NCBI GenBank assembly: GCA_030278955.1
Contig: JAOANR010000002.1
Location: 186,001-250,000, forward strand
Length of the DNA: 64,000 nt
From: Hygrophila difformis
Lineage: Eukaryota > Streptophyta > Magnoliopsida > Lamiales > Acanthaceae
Direction of reading: 5' to 3'
Shown: in pieces, positions 35,531 to 47,423 of the stretch
Layout: each line of letters starts with the position of its first letter
Numbering within the stretch: position 1 is the stretch's first letter
Notes under the pieces: model-generated
What the model was told of the DNA's origin: nothing
Databases searched by the model: none
What the model saw: the letters and a program-made list of their open reading frames with translations, nothing else
Position numbers and translations under genes: made by a program

Positions 35531-37050
35531 TTTAAAAGGCTTTGGAGGGATTTGTTTTCTAGCCAGTTGCTTCCCCAGCTTCTTGCTTTGAACGAGTTTT
35601 CAGTCGTTTGATGTCTTGGGTTGTGTTTTAACTTTTAGTTGCATCAAAATCTCTCTGGAATGTTTCATTCGTTTGGGGTTATTGTTTTGGGGGTTTGGGT
35701 GATTGGGTGTTGTGTTACATAAGGAATTTGGGTTTACGGTGATTGGGTGTTGTGTTTGTTGGTTGGGGTTTCTTCTTCGAATTATGCCTCCTTCTTCGGA
35801 TTACGGGCTGCTGTGATTTGCTCTTCTTCCCTTGCCCGTTTATTTTGTGTTATGTTTGTTGTTATTTTTGCCGCCGGTAAAGCGCTTTTCCACTTTATCT
35901 ATGTTTTCAAGGATATATACGACCACCATAATTTAACGCGATGTGGGTTTCTTATCCCATGATTAAATACTTAAGCCAGGGTAAATTATTACTATTTCTT
36001 GTTTTCTCCTTGTTCCTCGTGTTTTTTCTAAGTAGATTCAAGCTGAAGAATTTGACTAGAAAATTAATCTAACACCACTTTGAGTTTCTAAGTTCCAAGA
36101 TTGTTTATTTGTTGCTTTTTTTTTTGTTAAGCCGCATTTATTTGTTGCTTTTAGAATCCTTTACCACTAATATACATGCTATACATTTAAAATTTCAAAG
36201 CATTTTGTGCTTGTGCATGGAATACAGGTTTTGAGGGGTCGATTGGCAGCGATGAGAAAAAGGATAGGAGGTTTGACCTGCAGAATTCAGAGGATGAAAA
36301 AAGGACAAGGATGAGTTCTCTAAAAAAGAAAGCACTAAATGCATCTTCAAAATTCAAACACTCTCTCAAGAGGAAGAGTAGTAAAAAAAAAGAGTGAGTG
36401 CACACGAACCAACTCGGTTTCAATTGAAGATATCAGGGATGCTGAGGAACTGCATGCCGTTGAGTCATTTCAACAAGCCTTGATATTGGATGATTTGCTG
36501 CCAGAGAAGTTTGATGATTATCACATGATGTTAAGGTCAATATTCTTTATTGCTGTTACTTTTGTTCAATTTACTGATTTGTATCTTCATGCTGCATAGC
36601 AAGATTGAGAAAAGAGTTATATCAACAAGCCTCAAAATATCATAAGATTTCCCACCGCTAGATCAACTGGAAGTTGAGCAGTATAATACTATAACCTATT
36701 GAGCTATTTTCGAACGCCTATGGTTGTTTTGTATTGGTTCATAGAGTATCACTCACTGGCCAATGGTATATCAGCCCAAGTTATCATGATTTTTTTCTCC
36801 TCAATCAAGCATTATTGGAAAAAGACCTTTGATACATTCCTAACCTGAAGAAGAGTTTACAACTTGTTTGGACCAATGGATATTGAGAGAAAATACAACT
36901 GAGTGAAATAAAAGTTTCTGCCATTCGTGAGCCACCACTGGGATAAAAGAGAAGAGAAACAGGATGAAATTCCGTTCATTATGGTAACAAAAGCATTTCT
37001 GCCAAACAGTGGGGGTGGTGGAAATGGGTAGTCAAGTTCTCTCTCTCTAC

Positions 37051-37241
37051 GGGTTTGTTTTGCACGTAGCTTTTGGAAGCTTTTGGGAGCTTTCGAAAGC
37101 TACTTTCCAAATTTAATTAATATTACTATTCAAATTATAATTTATGACGGCTACAACTACGTGTACCGAACACTTATGTAAAAACTGATAGCTACAGCTC
37201 CCTACAATGCAGCTCGCAGCTATGGCTCTACTGGCAGAACA

Positions 37242-37246
<5 letters not shown>
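37051..37246. mobile_element. MITE-like insertion in an SFH intron
   Basis: About 196 bases with imperfect terminal inverted repeats: GGGTTTGTTTTGC at the left and, inverted, GGGTATGTTCTGC at the right. The ends of both arms contain GTAG-type phrases, and the interior repeats 'agctac' and 'agctttc' motifs, as in many hAT- or Harbinger-derived MITEs. A (TA)n tract follows directly, which hides any target-site duplication. Confidence 0.4.

Positions 37247-37283
<37 letters not shown>
37247..37283. repeat. (TA)n microsatellite
   Basis: Uninterrupted TA repeat directly after the MITE-like insert. Confidence 0.95.
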
Positions 37284-37285
<2 letters not shown>

Positions 37286-39239
37286 CAGTTTAGCCTTTCC
37301 TTTTTGACATGAACTTCTAAATAACGGCTTCTTATTATGAGGTTTTATGTGAACTTATTTTTGTAAATGTCTCTCTATTCACTTGATAAAATGAACTGTT
37401 CAAGTAAAGGGTCATGGATATTCTTGCAGGTTTCTCAAAGCGAGGAAATTTGACATTGAAAAGGCAAAGCTCATGTGGGCCGATATGATTCACTGGAGGA
37501 AAGAATTTGGTACTGATACAATTATGGAGGTAAAGCCTTATCATAATCTGTGACTGCAAGTTATGTATATTTTTTGCTCTTGTCAATGGTGCCGTTTGTT
37601 CTGTTACATTTTTAGCATTAGTTGTGAGCTTTCTAAAGTTTTTGTCCTACTATCAGGAATTCAAATATGAGGAGTTGGATGAAGTTTTGAAGTATTGCCC
37701 CCATGGCTATCATGGAGTTGATAAAGAGGGAAGGCCGGTGTATATTGAGAGATTAGGGAAATTTGACTCTAACAAACTGATGCAGATTACAACCTTGGAA
37801 CGATACGTAAAATACCATGTAAAGGAATTTGAGAAGATTTTTGCTATAAAGTTTCCAGCTTGTACCATTGCTGCAAAAAGACACATTGATTGTAATACAA
37901 CAATTTTAGACGTTAATGGTGTGGTAAATCCTTTTCCCCCTTCACTTTTATTATATGTTAGGGTTTGACAACCCACAGACTTGAATCCATCCAAAAAATT
38001 TATTTCCCATCCTATTTCATTTTTCCTAATGAATTCACAGGGCTTGAGAAACTTCAACAAAAATGCACGGGACCTTCTTATGCGACTCCAGAAGATTGAT
38101 AGCGATAATTACCCTGAGGTAACTTTTAGATTCGTAGGTTGGTCATATTGTGCTTTTCTATGTATCCATCCAACTAATCAATGTGTTCTCTTGTTTGCAG
38201 ACTCTGCATCAGATGTATATAGTTAATGGTGGGCCAGGCTTTAGGCTACTATGGAATACTGTAAAGGGTTTTATAGATCCCAAAACAGCAACCAAGATTC
38301 ATGTGTGCTTAATTTTAAGTTCATCATTTTGTAGCTTAAAGTTGCACATTTGATTTGCCTGCAGTAACTTATGGTTCTGGTTTCTCTTTGTCATAGGTTC
38401 TCGGAAATAAATTCCAGAACAAATTGCTTGAAATAATAGATGCCAGGTGAAAAGGATAGCATCTGCTACCCTGCTTGCGACCAACTATTGTTTCAATCCT
38501 GTTGTGCACTATTTAACATGCATTTTTATGTACCTATGCAGTGAATTACCAGAGTTTTTAGGAGGAACATGTACCTGTTCTGATCAAGGTGGTTGCCTTC
38601 GCTCAGACAAAGGACCTTGGAAGAATCCAGAAATAATGAAGGTTCTGAGTGGGGTTAAATCTATTGTTCTAAAATAATTGCATAATTGTTTCCGTAACTG
38701 TCCAATTTCATGATGCTTTTACTGCTTTGATAATTGCTACAGATGGTGCTAAATGGTGAAGCAAGACGTGCCACTCAGATTGTAAAAATTATCAACAGCG
38801 AAGGGCAGGTAGCTTATGCAAAACCAGATTACTTCACAGTATGGCTGCTACCTACAATTTGTTCGTTGTTGGCACATACTATGTATTTATTGTAAGTGCA
38901 TAATTTTTATTGCTCCTGGTTGCTGCAACAGGTAAAAGGGAGTGATACATCTCCAGCTGAGTCTGGTTCTGAAGTTGAAGATATTACTTCGCCAAAAATT
39001 CCCAAAAGTTATTCAAACCTTCAGCTGACTACAGTTCATGAGGAGGTACCTCTATTTAAATACAAATATTATGAACTCTTTGGTAACCTTGCAAGTTTCC
39101 AAAAGTTCCCTCTGGAAGGAATGTATTCCACAATTATATTTTAAATATTTAACTTCAGGTTGATCCAAAGAAAACTTCTACAAAACATTTTATTACAAGA
39201 GGAGATGGCTGATGATTTACATTATAAAATGAACTTTCT

Positions 39240-40054
39240 TTGAGTTTTATTTGACACCTATTAAAGTGCATTGTGCACCTTCCTATTCATCTGGGAAAGC
39301 TAGCTTCGGTGCTCGTCCACAACTAAAAACAACGGTGAGGACGTGTCTAATGGGATATTCGCTCCCCTGGGATTTTGTTCAATATCATTTTATATTTGTA
39401 TTGGATGGTTGCTTCCCTCACTTTAGGCTTGAAATTCTATTTCTTTTTACGTTGTTTGTACATCAGATTGGGAATTGCTCCAGATGGCTTACTGATCTCT
39501 TCAGCATTGATGACAATAACAATGATTTTGTTGAAGGTGATCAGGGCAATTTCCAACTTGGGTTGAAGCCAATCCATTTTTTTTCTGCAGTAGCTACTGT
39601 GTCAGTGTGGAGAAGTTTTTTTCTTCTTCTTCTTCTTCTTTTTTTTTTTTTAATAAATTTAACACATATACTTCACAATTTCTTCAATATTATCCAATTT
39701 ACATTTTATAGCAAGATAAACCACAAGGTGCAGAGTAAGCTGTCGTTTGATTCATTTCCGACTTATGCCGTGTTGATGCCTTCTCTAGACAATCCAACAA
39801 GCTATATATAACCTTTTTAAAATTTTGTGGCTTGACAGTTGGATAAAAACTAACCACATCTTAGTTATAATCCTTCATGGTTTAGCTAACTTAAGTTTTG
39901 AAGAGGCAATGGTATTTTCCACTTTGTAAATTGACCTCATTCTGATGTTTTATGCAAACATGAGTTTTGAAGTTGTTTTGCACATGAATTTTGACTTATT
40001 TCAGGTGGTTGAGGCAGCACTGCTATCTCGAATACAACATCTGGGAACAAATTA
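39240..40054 (+). other. Exon-like fragments of unidentified origin
   Basis: Three short segments look exonic. One at about 39265-39333 encodes SYSSGKASFGARPQL before a 'ggtgagg' donor. One at about 39466-39580, after 'acatcag', encodes RWLTDLFSIDD with acidic residues. One at about 40005-40054, after 'atttcag', encodes EAALLSRIQHL and stops. I cannot assign them to a family; the last could belong to the SFH gene or to another captured gene. Confidence 0.3.
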
Positions 40055-40437
40055 ATGGAATTATAACCACTTGTGAGTATGGGAACATAGTGAGTGTATG
40101 TTCTGATGTGTTTTCTCTTTTGTCTTAGGCCAAGCTTCTGGGTTGGTGTATGAGGTCTTCCTACTTGTTTGTGTTTGCTAATTCATGAAAAGATTTAGAC
40201 CATGAGGTTATGTTGCCTGCTTTCATAACCCTTTTGCCTGTTCTGTATAAACACTCCATTTTATGTGTTGGTTAGACATGCACCATATATAATTAGCACC
40301 CAAGTCATTTCTTACTTTTAGTTTTTAGTTTATAATAATAACATAAGGTGGAATTTTTATATTTTCTATTTATTTATGTAACCTCTGTTTAAGTGTTTAT
40401 GCTTTAGATTCTTAAATGATATATACAATTTTTTTAG

Positions 40438-41368
40438 GACATAAATTTGCTGGAAAGCTAATAGTTGCCATTGGACTTTCCGAACTTCCCAAGTTATACT
40501 TCTGATGACTCGAGGAATTGAGAATGGAGTCGAAGGGCTGAGAATGATGGAGAGTCATGAAGCGACACAACTGGAGCCTGAATTACAATGCACAAAAGCT
40601 CTATACTCTCTCCTGAATCTGCCATAGTTGATGGCCATTCGTTTATGCTATCCTTACTGGTAGGATTTTTATTGCACACTGCCCCATCAATAATTTCTAA
40701 GAAAATCCATGCCCTTGACAACAGAATTATTCCTCAACCCTACTTTGCCCGTGGTTGCTATTTCACACTATCAAATGTTACAACTCCTCCCTTTTGACAT
40801 TTGATTTATCCTATACCTGAAGATGGTGGCCATGGAGTGCATGTTACCCTGGACTTAAACGGCGAAATCAAATTTGGTCCAGATGTTGAATGGATTGATG
40901 GTGTTGATGAAATCTCAAGCTTCCTGAACTTGTTAGTTTCTGCTTTGATTTGTATATAGCGATCACAATCTCTCTTTACACATAATAACCCTTCGTCATT
41001 TTTAATCTCCTGTAATAAGGTTTGATTATTCTGTGCCTAGAGATCGTGCAAACCGGTTCAACCCGGAAATAAGAAAGTACTATCCATCTCTCAAGGATGG
41101 GTCGTTGGAACCTGGCAATTCAGGCATTGGGCTAAAAATTACTGGCCCAAAGCAGACTCCGGCAGATTTCCTAATTCAGGTAACAGCTTGTAGTCATAGT
41201 CCTGAAATCATTTTCATTGATGACAGTTGAATATGAATTCAGTTTAATTTGCAGGGGGAGGACGTTCATGGCATACTGGGACTCATAAATCTCTTAGGCA
41301 TTCAATCGCCTGGACTAACTGCCAGTTTGGCAATTGCAGAACATGTTGCTTCCAGATTGTCCAGGTGA
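40438..41368 (+). pseudogene. L2HGDH: L-2-hydroxyglutarate dehydrogenase, C-terminal fragment
   Basis: The FAD-dependent enzyme oxidises L-2-hydroxyglutarate to 2-oxoglutarate in mitochondria. Recognisable parts: KLIVAIGLSELPKL (about 40457), then in shifted frames RGIENGVEGLRMM and EPELQCTKALYS, an AIVDGH segment, [39 protein letters not shown], and exons 41020-41179 (YSVPRDRANRFNPEIRKYYP) and 41255-41368 ([22 protein letters not shown]). The C-terminal stop at 41366 is natural. Damage: frame breaks near 40500 and 40607 (an extra CT), a loss of the segment between the HSFMLSLL and IISKKIHA parts, and a nonsense TGA at 40796-40798 where the family has an arginine. The N-terminal FAD-binding GxGxxG part is absent. 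Confidence 0.85.
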
Positions 41369-42169
41369 TGTTTTCTTGTCTTTTGTGCAATAGACTGTCA
41401 GCATGATTCAACTTGGGAATACCTGCAAAAATATGTAATTGATGAGTTCAATTGGAAACTTATTTGAGTTGCTAAGGTAACATACTGAAAGACCCCTTAG
41501 TTGATTCTCATCCTGAATTACACAATATAGATTAGAAGTGCATAACCTCCACATGTACCATAATAATGTCATCACATTAATGCTGACAAATTTATGGGTA
41601 AAATTTTGTTAAAAAGAAAGTCTAATATTTTGTTTGTTAGTGGCACATAATTTAAATTTTAAAGGACCTTTATTATATTAGTCATTATTATAAACACTAG
41701 AACCTTTTTGTGAGATTAAGTTGAGCAAAATTTGGACCCATCGCTTAATTTGGGACAACATGAGTAATGTGATAGAAATCCTCTTTCAATTGCACACCAC
41801 AGAAATATAATAATCTAATAAATATTATAAAATTCAATTATTGAGAGTAAAGTACAAAAAGAATGATGATTAGGAAGTAAGTGACAAAATTCATGATATA
41901 AAAATTCACATACGGAGAATAAAATGCAAAGGTAATGAGTACCAAAGGAGTACATGTAAAGTGGTATCTTTTTGTTCTTTTCAGCTATACTTTGCATTAC
42001 TAAATTCAAAGAATCTGTATATGTATATTATGCCATCAGTACCATTGCTAAAAGCTTGAGCCATGGAACCATTTTCTGCATTTCTATTACTTATGCTGTA
42101 TGTTCGCTACGATATTTATCAATCAGAAGCGATAATATAATAATATATAATATTTAAGCAAAATTTCAG

Positions 42170-42571
42170 GCAGATGTTATCGATGTTGATAAGAGGGATA
42201 TTGCTTTTATTTGGATCACAGGCCTGAGCACTATGTCACATGTCATAGGCAATATCCTAGCACGTTTTCTTCCTCCAAAGTATATATTTAAGGTATTCCA
42301 ATGTCATATTCACTTCATTAATTGTATGTCTCTCATCTATCTTCATTTCACATGATGTTGCTTCTGATTTTAGGGGTCAATAATTACAGATGACACATCA
42401 TGTTGGATACAATTTTGAAGTTATTTTGTCAATATTTGTGTGTGTGTTTGTTTATGAAGGCATGAAAAGCAAGCTGGGCAGCTTAGGTTTCCAAGATCAA
42501 AATCAGATTTGAAGAAGAGAAGGAGAGCTAATTCGATGAAGGCAGAAAGTTCTTCTGGAAATGTAAACTAG
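42170..42571 (+). pseudogene. Two 3' exons of an unidentified gene
   Basis: An exon after 'aatttcag' (about 42171-42293) encodes DVIDVDKRDIAFIWITGL and ARFLPPKYIF before a 'ggtatt' donor. A later segment (about 42462-42571) encodes a basic tail with RFPRSKSDLKKRRR and ends with a stop TAG. I do not recognise the family. It lies between the L2HGDH and SurE fragments on the same strand, so it is a further captured piece if the Helitron reading is right. Confidence 0.4.
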
Positions 42572-42736
42572 AAGCTTCTAATAAGGTCTGGACATACATA
42601 TATATGCATATAACTTGATATCTTTACAATTGGCATCGACTTCAAATGTATCTGTCAATGTTAAGCTGTAGTTGTGATATCTTCACCTTGTCCCTGTAAA
42701 TGGCTTGCTTACAGCTGCATATCTTGATTAATGCAG

Positions 42737-44951
42737 TGTTTATTCTGGCACTGTAGCTGGGGCCCGCGAAGCTTTTTTAAATGGCATACCTTCGATCTCC
42801 ATGTCATATGAGTGGTATGAACTACATTGTGTCTTTAAAATCCTCCACTTTTATTGGCTAATATATCCTCAGTATAAAGTAAGTATGCTTGAAGAGTATT
42901 TTAAAATTTTGCATCCATCTGATATGAGATCTTTTGACTAATTGACTAGAAATTATAGAAGTTCTCTACCTATATTCTTGCTCGCTTGTAGGGCTAGAGG
43001 GAGGAGTAATGTTGATGATTTTACACTTGCAACAGAGGCTTGCCTGCCTATAATTTGTGCAATATTGGCCGAAATAAAGAATAAAACTTATCCTCAAAAC
43101 TGTTTCTTGAATGTCGACGTACCAGCAGATGTCAGGAACCACAAGGTAATTGTTGGCTTTGTTTTGGCTGATATTTTTTTTCCAGTTTGCATAGTACAAT
43201 AATTTATGAGCTAAAGCACGTGATGACAATGTTACATGAAGGTTATGGTTTTGTTCTGGCTTAATTCTTTGAATCTTCAATGGTGATGTTTCGTGATTAA
43301 TACTAGAGCCACATATCCCTAAAATTACATGTCATGTTCCTTGCTATATGTTGTGATGTTCTGTATAGCATGCTGCCAGCTGCATTTCCTGACAACTATC
43401 AGTTACATCCACAATATATGGCATGTGTTTTTATTTATTTATTTATTTATTTATTTTTATTTTTATTTTAGTGTAAGTTAATTGACAGACGAGGATATTG
43501 GTTTGTTTCTTGGTCCTTGAATAGGGTTATCGGTTGACCAATCAGGGTAAGAGTATTGTAAAAATGGGGTGGGGACAGATTACTTCTAATGATCAAGGAG
43601 CGCATATGGTATCCACGATGACCATGGAATCCAACTCAGCATCACATTCTATATCAGACTCTTCAAGTGCCAAACAAGGTCAACGTATATTCATGAGAGA
43701 AGTAAGAACCATTCTCTTTTCTGAGTTCAGTGTAGTTTTTGAATTGCCTTCTTACATGTTTTTTAATTATCTTACAGTTTCCAGGATAAATTTAAAACTA
43801 ATTTGTAGTACTTAAATTTCTGGTTCAGTAATTGTCTGCCTAACAGGTACTTGATGCATTTACTCGTATGCATTTTGATAATATTATGGTTTCTGAAGTT
43901 GTGGTTTTTACTCAAGCATTACCATTAATTAAGTTATATTTTCTCCTGCCAATGTTGGAGCTGCATTTTGGTACCCAAAACATTATCCGACAAGTTACAT
44001 GATCATGTCTTTATCAATTCTATCATTTGTATAGAGAAGCTACTCTAATACAAATGTAATGAAAATAAATGAGAAATATGGAAATGATGGGAAATCCAGA
44101 AACAAACAGAATTATAGTGGGAAGAAGATTCGAGTGACAAAAAATAACTATTTCAAGGACATTTTGCAGCTTTGAAATCTGATCAGACTCTCCCAGTGAT
44201 ACTTCTATGTTTTTACTATTATTTAGAAGCATTTCTGATGCAGTATCTTTCTTGATGTAAGCTCCTAGACTGTCTTTATGGTTCACAACTTTACAGATGT
44301 TATTTATACAACATTCGTTTGGTACCTGCGTTGGTGAGCACCTGCGTTGGCAGTATTGTATGGTTACAGTTTTGATTGAGTGTAACATGTCTGTTTTGCT
44401 TAATAGCTGATTGCTGAAAATTTCCATCATATATTCATTGTATGTTATTAATTAATCTGGCATCAACAATCTTATATTTGTATATATAGAATTCAGCTCA
44501 TGGTAACAAAAATCAATGTCGCTAACTGCCTTGGGCAGAATAAACCTTTTGCTCTGTAGCCTCATAAATCCTAACATGTTTCTGTAGTTTTAATGCCTTT
44601 GTTATTCTTTTCCTTTTTTTGTTTCTTTCTTTTTTTTTTTTTTTTTTGCTGTAACTTGAATTTATCTGTCTTTTTCAGGCAAGGGGTTCACAAGTGCTAG
44701 TTGGTGACACAGACTACTCTGCTTTTCAAGATGGATATGTATGCCCTCTATATTATTTCATGATTTTAGTGAGTGATGTAGGCCCAAGACTAATTTGCAA
44801 ATGTTTATTGCAGATAACTGTTACTCCATTAGGTTCCTTGGCTCCTGCGGAGAAGGATAGCCAAGAATTTTTTAACAATGGCTGCCAAGTGTGGCCGGGC
44901 GCTTCTCTTCAGCTATGGGATGAGGTAGGTATTTCTTCCTGTTTGGGTTAA
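42737..44951 (+). pseudogene. Plant SurE-like 5'/3'-nucleotidase, C-terminal fragment
   Basis: Five exons with clean GT/AG borders and an open frame: 42737-42814, 42992-43145, 43525-43701, 44679-44738, 44814-44951. They encode [55 protein letters not shown], a serine-rich segment and ITVTPLGSLA. SurE proteins are metal-dependent phosphatases acting on nucleoside monophosphates. The N-terminal half with the metal-binding NSDG motif and the nucleotide-site histidines is not present upstream, so this is a truncated copy. The end differs from the usual C-terminus: the frame runs past 'gatgag' through a potential donor into intron-like sequence and stops at 44949. No frameshift was found, so decay is recent or the pieces are still under splicing. 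Confidence 0.85.
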
Positions 44952-46054
44952 TATTCACCGAGTTGCTTCTGGTTGGATTTGTCTTATGGTGTGATTTCAC
45001 CAATTCCTTTACCTGTTATTTTTTGTACAATAAGAGTTCTTTTATAGGTTTGTTCGAAAGCTTAACTAATACTTTTATAAACTTGTCAAATAAATAGCCT
45101 GAAGTGTGTCCAAGCAGTTTTACAAGGAGTCGTATCATAAACTTGCGATTAAAAGTTTATGAATACATCCAAAATGTTCCAATTTGAACTGTAGCAGATT
45201 TTATTGCCTTATTTTGAAAAAGTGTCATCATCATAAATGCTCGTGGATTTTAGATAAATTAATTGGGTCTTCTCTTTTCTCTCAAACTTGCCCTACTAAT
45301 CCATGTTGATACCTGCTACAAATAAAATAAAAAATAAAATTGTTGATTCATAAACTCATAAGGAATGAAAAATGGCAAAAATAAAAAAAGGAGGCGGCAA
45401 AAGTTATGGAAATTCATATCTTAACATTTTTGGTTGTTTGAGAACACAATGAGAAAAATTTATCTTTAGTATTGGTTTATAAGAAAAGCACAAAGAAAAA
45501 TTGGAATTTTCTTTCTGTTTTTTTTTGGCACTTGAATTCCCATAACCAAACTCAGCCTAAAGGAGGAATGAGTTGACTCATAATGTTATCATAGTGAGAT
45601 TTGTGGACACTGAGGAAGTGCAAATCTCATATGTGAGTCAAAATTGGAATCAATATACCTTTCTGAAACCATCCCACCTTGAGGGGCTTTGGGATTACCT
45701 ATATTATGGAAATCATTCAAATTCCCAGTTCTCATTCCCCGACACTTCAGTATATGTTCTCTTCTGACCAAGTATATGCTATGGAGGGAGTCTCCCGCTT
45801 TCGACCGTGGATGGATTAATTGAAATGTTATCAAAATTATTTTATTGTGAGCTCTAAAGTCTCCCACCATTCTGCACGTATTGATTTTATTCATGATTTT
45901 TCCCCTGGTGTTCCTATCAATTCTTTATTTTTGTTAGTATTGATTGGTGATCTTTATAAATGTAGTGTTACATTGAGTCCTTTTGACCAACATAAGGATT
46001 TTTTGGGTTGAGAATTACAGAAACCTAGGAAAATTTTATAATGTGATAGTACTT
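44952..46054. other. Stretch with no recognised gene
   Basis: AT-rich. A short in-frame piece near 45780-45900 has no recognised domain. Confidence 0.5.
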
Positions 46055-46443
46055 GGTGTTAGCCTGTACATATTGCTTTGTACTGCTTGATTTCTAGCAT
46101 TAGGGATATTTGGTTATATTTTGTTTCTTTTATATTGACTTCACATTACTCCTCACTCCTCATTGACCATGTTCTAATGAACAGCCTGGCCAGAGAGCTC
46201 TATTACTTAACATATTGTACAGTTCGTGAAGAGACCTTCTTCAACGGGTTCAAAATAGTTTGGATTCAAGGGCGAACGCGGTGTTAGCCTGTACATATTG
46301 CTTTGTACTGCTTGATTTCTAGCATTAGGGATATTTGGTTATATTTTGTTTCTTTTATATTGACTTCACATTACTCCTCACTCCTCATTGACCATGTTCT
46401 AATGAACAGCCTGGCCAGAGAGCTCTATTACTTAACATATTGT
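46055..46443. repeat. Direct duplication of 164 bp separated by 61 bp
   Basis: The segment from GGTGTTAGCCTGTACATATT to CTTAACATATTGT occurs at 46055-46218 and at 46280-46443 and looks identical by eye. It is therefore a recent duplication. Confidence 0.93.
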
Positions 46444-46486
46444 TAAAATATTGTTAAGGTACTTGCCCTTTCCTCTGGAATTTTTG

Positions 46487-46660
46487 TGTGATATAGTGCT
46501 ATATCATTTTGTGTTCAATGATAAAGTTGTGCGTTGCACAGCGTATTTGAGACGTGTGATATAGTGCAATATCATTTTGTGTTCAACATTAATTATTAAA
46601 ACTGATGCAGTGAAACAATGAAAGGCCTAAAGTTGTGCGTTGCCTTTCATGGTTCAATAT
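46487..46660. repeat. Subterminal repeats with GTGCGTTGCAC-type hairpin
   Basis: 'gtgatatagtgc.atatcatttt' occurs at about 46488 and 46556, and 'aaagttgtgcgttgc' at about 46523 and 46629. TGTGC GTT GCACA is a small inverted repeat. Such repeats near the end of an element are common in Helitrons. Confidence 0.6.
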
Positions 46661-46748
46661 ACCTATCAAATCAATTTGTTATCTTTAACTCACTTTTATT
46701 CACTTACACTTGTTTCTTCTTTTGCTATGGGCAGCTGTACGTACAAAT

Positions 46749-46778
46749 ATGCTGTGCGTAGAACAGCGCATTTTCCTA

Positions 46779-46779
<1 letters not shown>
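46749..46779 (+). repeat. Candidate Helitron 3' end
   Basis: Imperfect hairpin with arms ATGC-TGT and ACA-GC-GCAT, then TTTTC and CTAG followed by T. Spacing and the CTAG|T rule match the end of the other Helitron-like element at 2768. Confidence 0.45.
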
Positions 46780-46814
<35 letters not shown>

Positions 46815-47423
46815 AATTGATGGTGAAATAAATACAGCATCCAAACTGCAAAGGAAGGTTTCTACTGTGTAAATATCCCAGTTAATGGATTGATCAAGTG
46901 ATTATGAAAGCATGAGTTGAATGGAAGACGTATAGCGAATTATGCAAGAATTCGTTTCTCACGCCTGATGAGTGCTGGTGCTATATCCCCGGGGCCCTTC
47001 TTCTGCAATGCTTTGGGTTTTATAGTGCTGCTATTGCCCGTTGGCCTCATACTCTCCTGTTCCTGTGGCCAATAAACATGTTTAGTTCATTAAATAATGA
47101 GCTCACGGTCACATCATATTGCCACGACTCATTGAATGCACAACAGCCACTCGACCTGAAGCTGAAACTTTGAGCCGTTCTCCTTGGGTAGTTTTGGAAA
47201 TGTCCATAGCCCATTATGCACCGGGGGCAGCACTGCAAAGTGCAAAGTGCAAAGTGCAAAGTGCAAATTACAGATGGTGAAAACTTAACGAGTGCCCCCG
47301 TACACAAGTCAAAATTCTAACTAGTGCCCCATATAATTTTTAAGTCAATTTTTATAAAAAAAAAAATTGGTATGCATGCATACCATTTTTGTAGTCTCTG
47401 AATGAGCCAACTGTTAGTGAAGG
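46780..47423. repeat. Spacer with TA, GCAAAGT and palindromic repeats
   Basis: A (TA)n tract lies at 46782-46811. A GCAAAGT repeat with four to five units lies at about 47232-47268. GGTATGCATGCATACC near 47369-47384 is a perfect 16-base palindrome next to an A run. No gene is recognised. Confidence 0.8.

Larger units (their letters stand above)
36228..39045 (+). pseudogene. SFH-type Sec14-like phosphatidylinositol/phosphatidylcholine transfer protein, fragment
   Basis: Nine exons with GT/AG borders: 36228-36535, 37430-37529, 37657-37923, 38041-38118, 38201-38302, 38397-38446, 38542-38641, 38743-38838, 38932-39045. The first has MSSLKKKALNASSKFKHSL and VSIEDIRD, then CRAL-TRIO-N ([20 protein letters not shown]). 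The Sec14 lipid-binding core follows, with [37 protein letters not shown] and [11 protein letters not shown]...[11 protein letters not shown]. Proteins of this family exchange PI and PC at membranes. An extra base in a nine-A run near 36388 shifts the frame in the first exon. The N-terminal exon and the C-terminal nodulin-like part are absent, although a possible extra exon starts at 39159 and stops after 15 codons. The large second intron holds a MITE-like insert. Confidence 0.85.
34783..46779 (+). mobile_element. Candidate Helitron carrying fragments of several host genes
   Basis: The proposed 5' end reads TCTAATACTCCATAAGAGCG after an A (34782), like plant Helitron 5' ends. The proposed 3' end is CTAG at 46776-46779 followed by T, with the imperfect hairpin TGCTGT...ACAGCGCA 6 bases upstream. 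Between them lie same-strand, intron-containing pieces of an SFH gene (5' and 3' parts missing), an L2HGDH gene (N-terminal half missing), a SurE gene (N-terminal half missing) and unidentified exons. Multiple truncated gene pieces in one orientation are the hallmark of Helitron capture. No Rep/helicase frame is present, so it would be non-autonomous. The boundaries rest on short motifs only. Confidence 0.5.
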
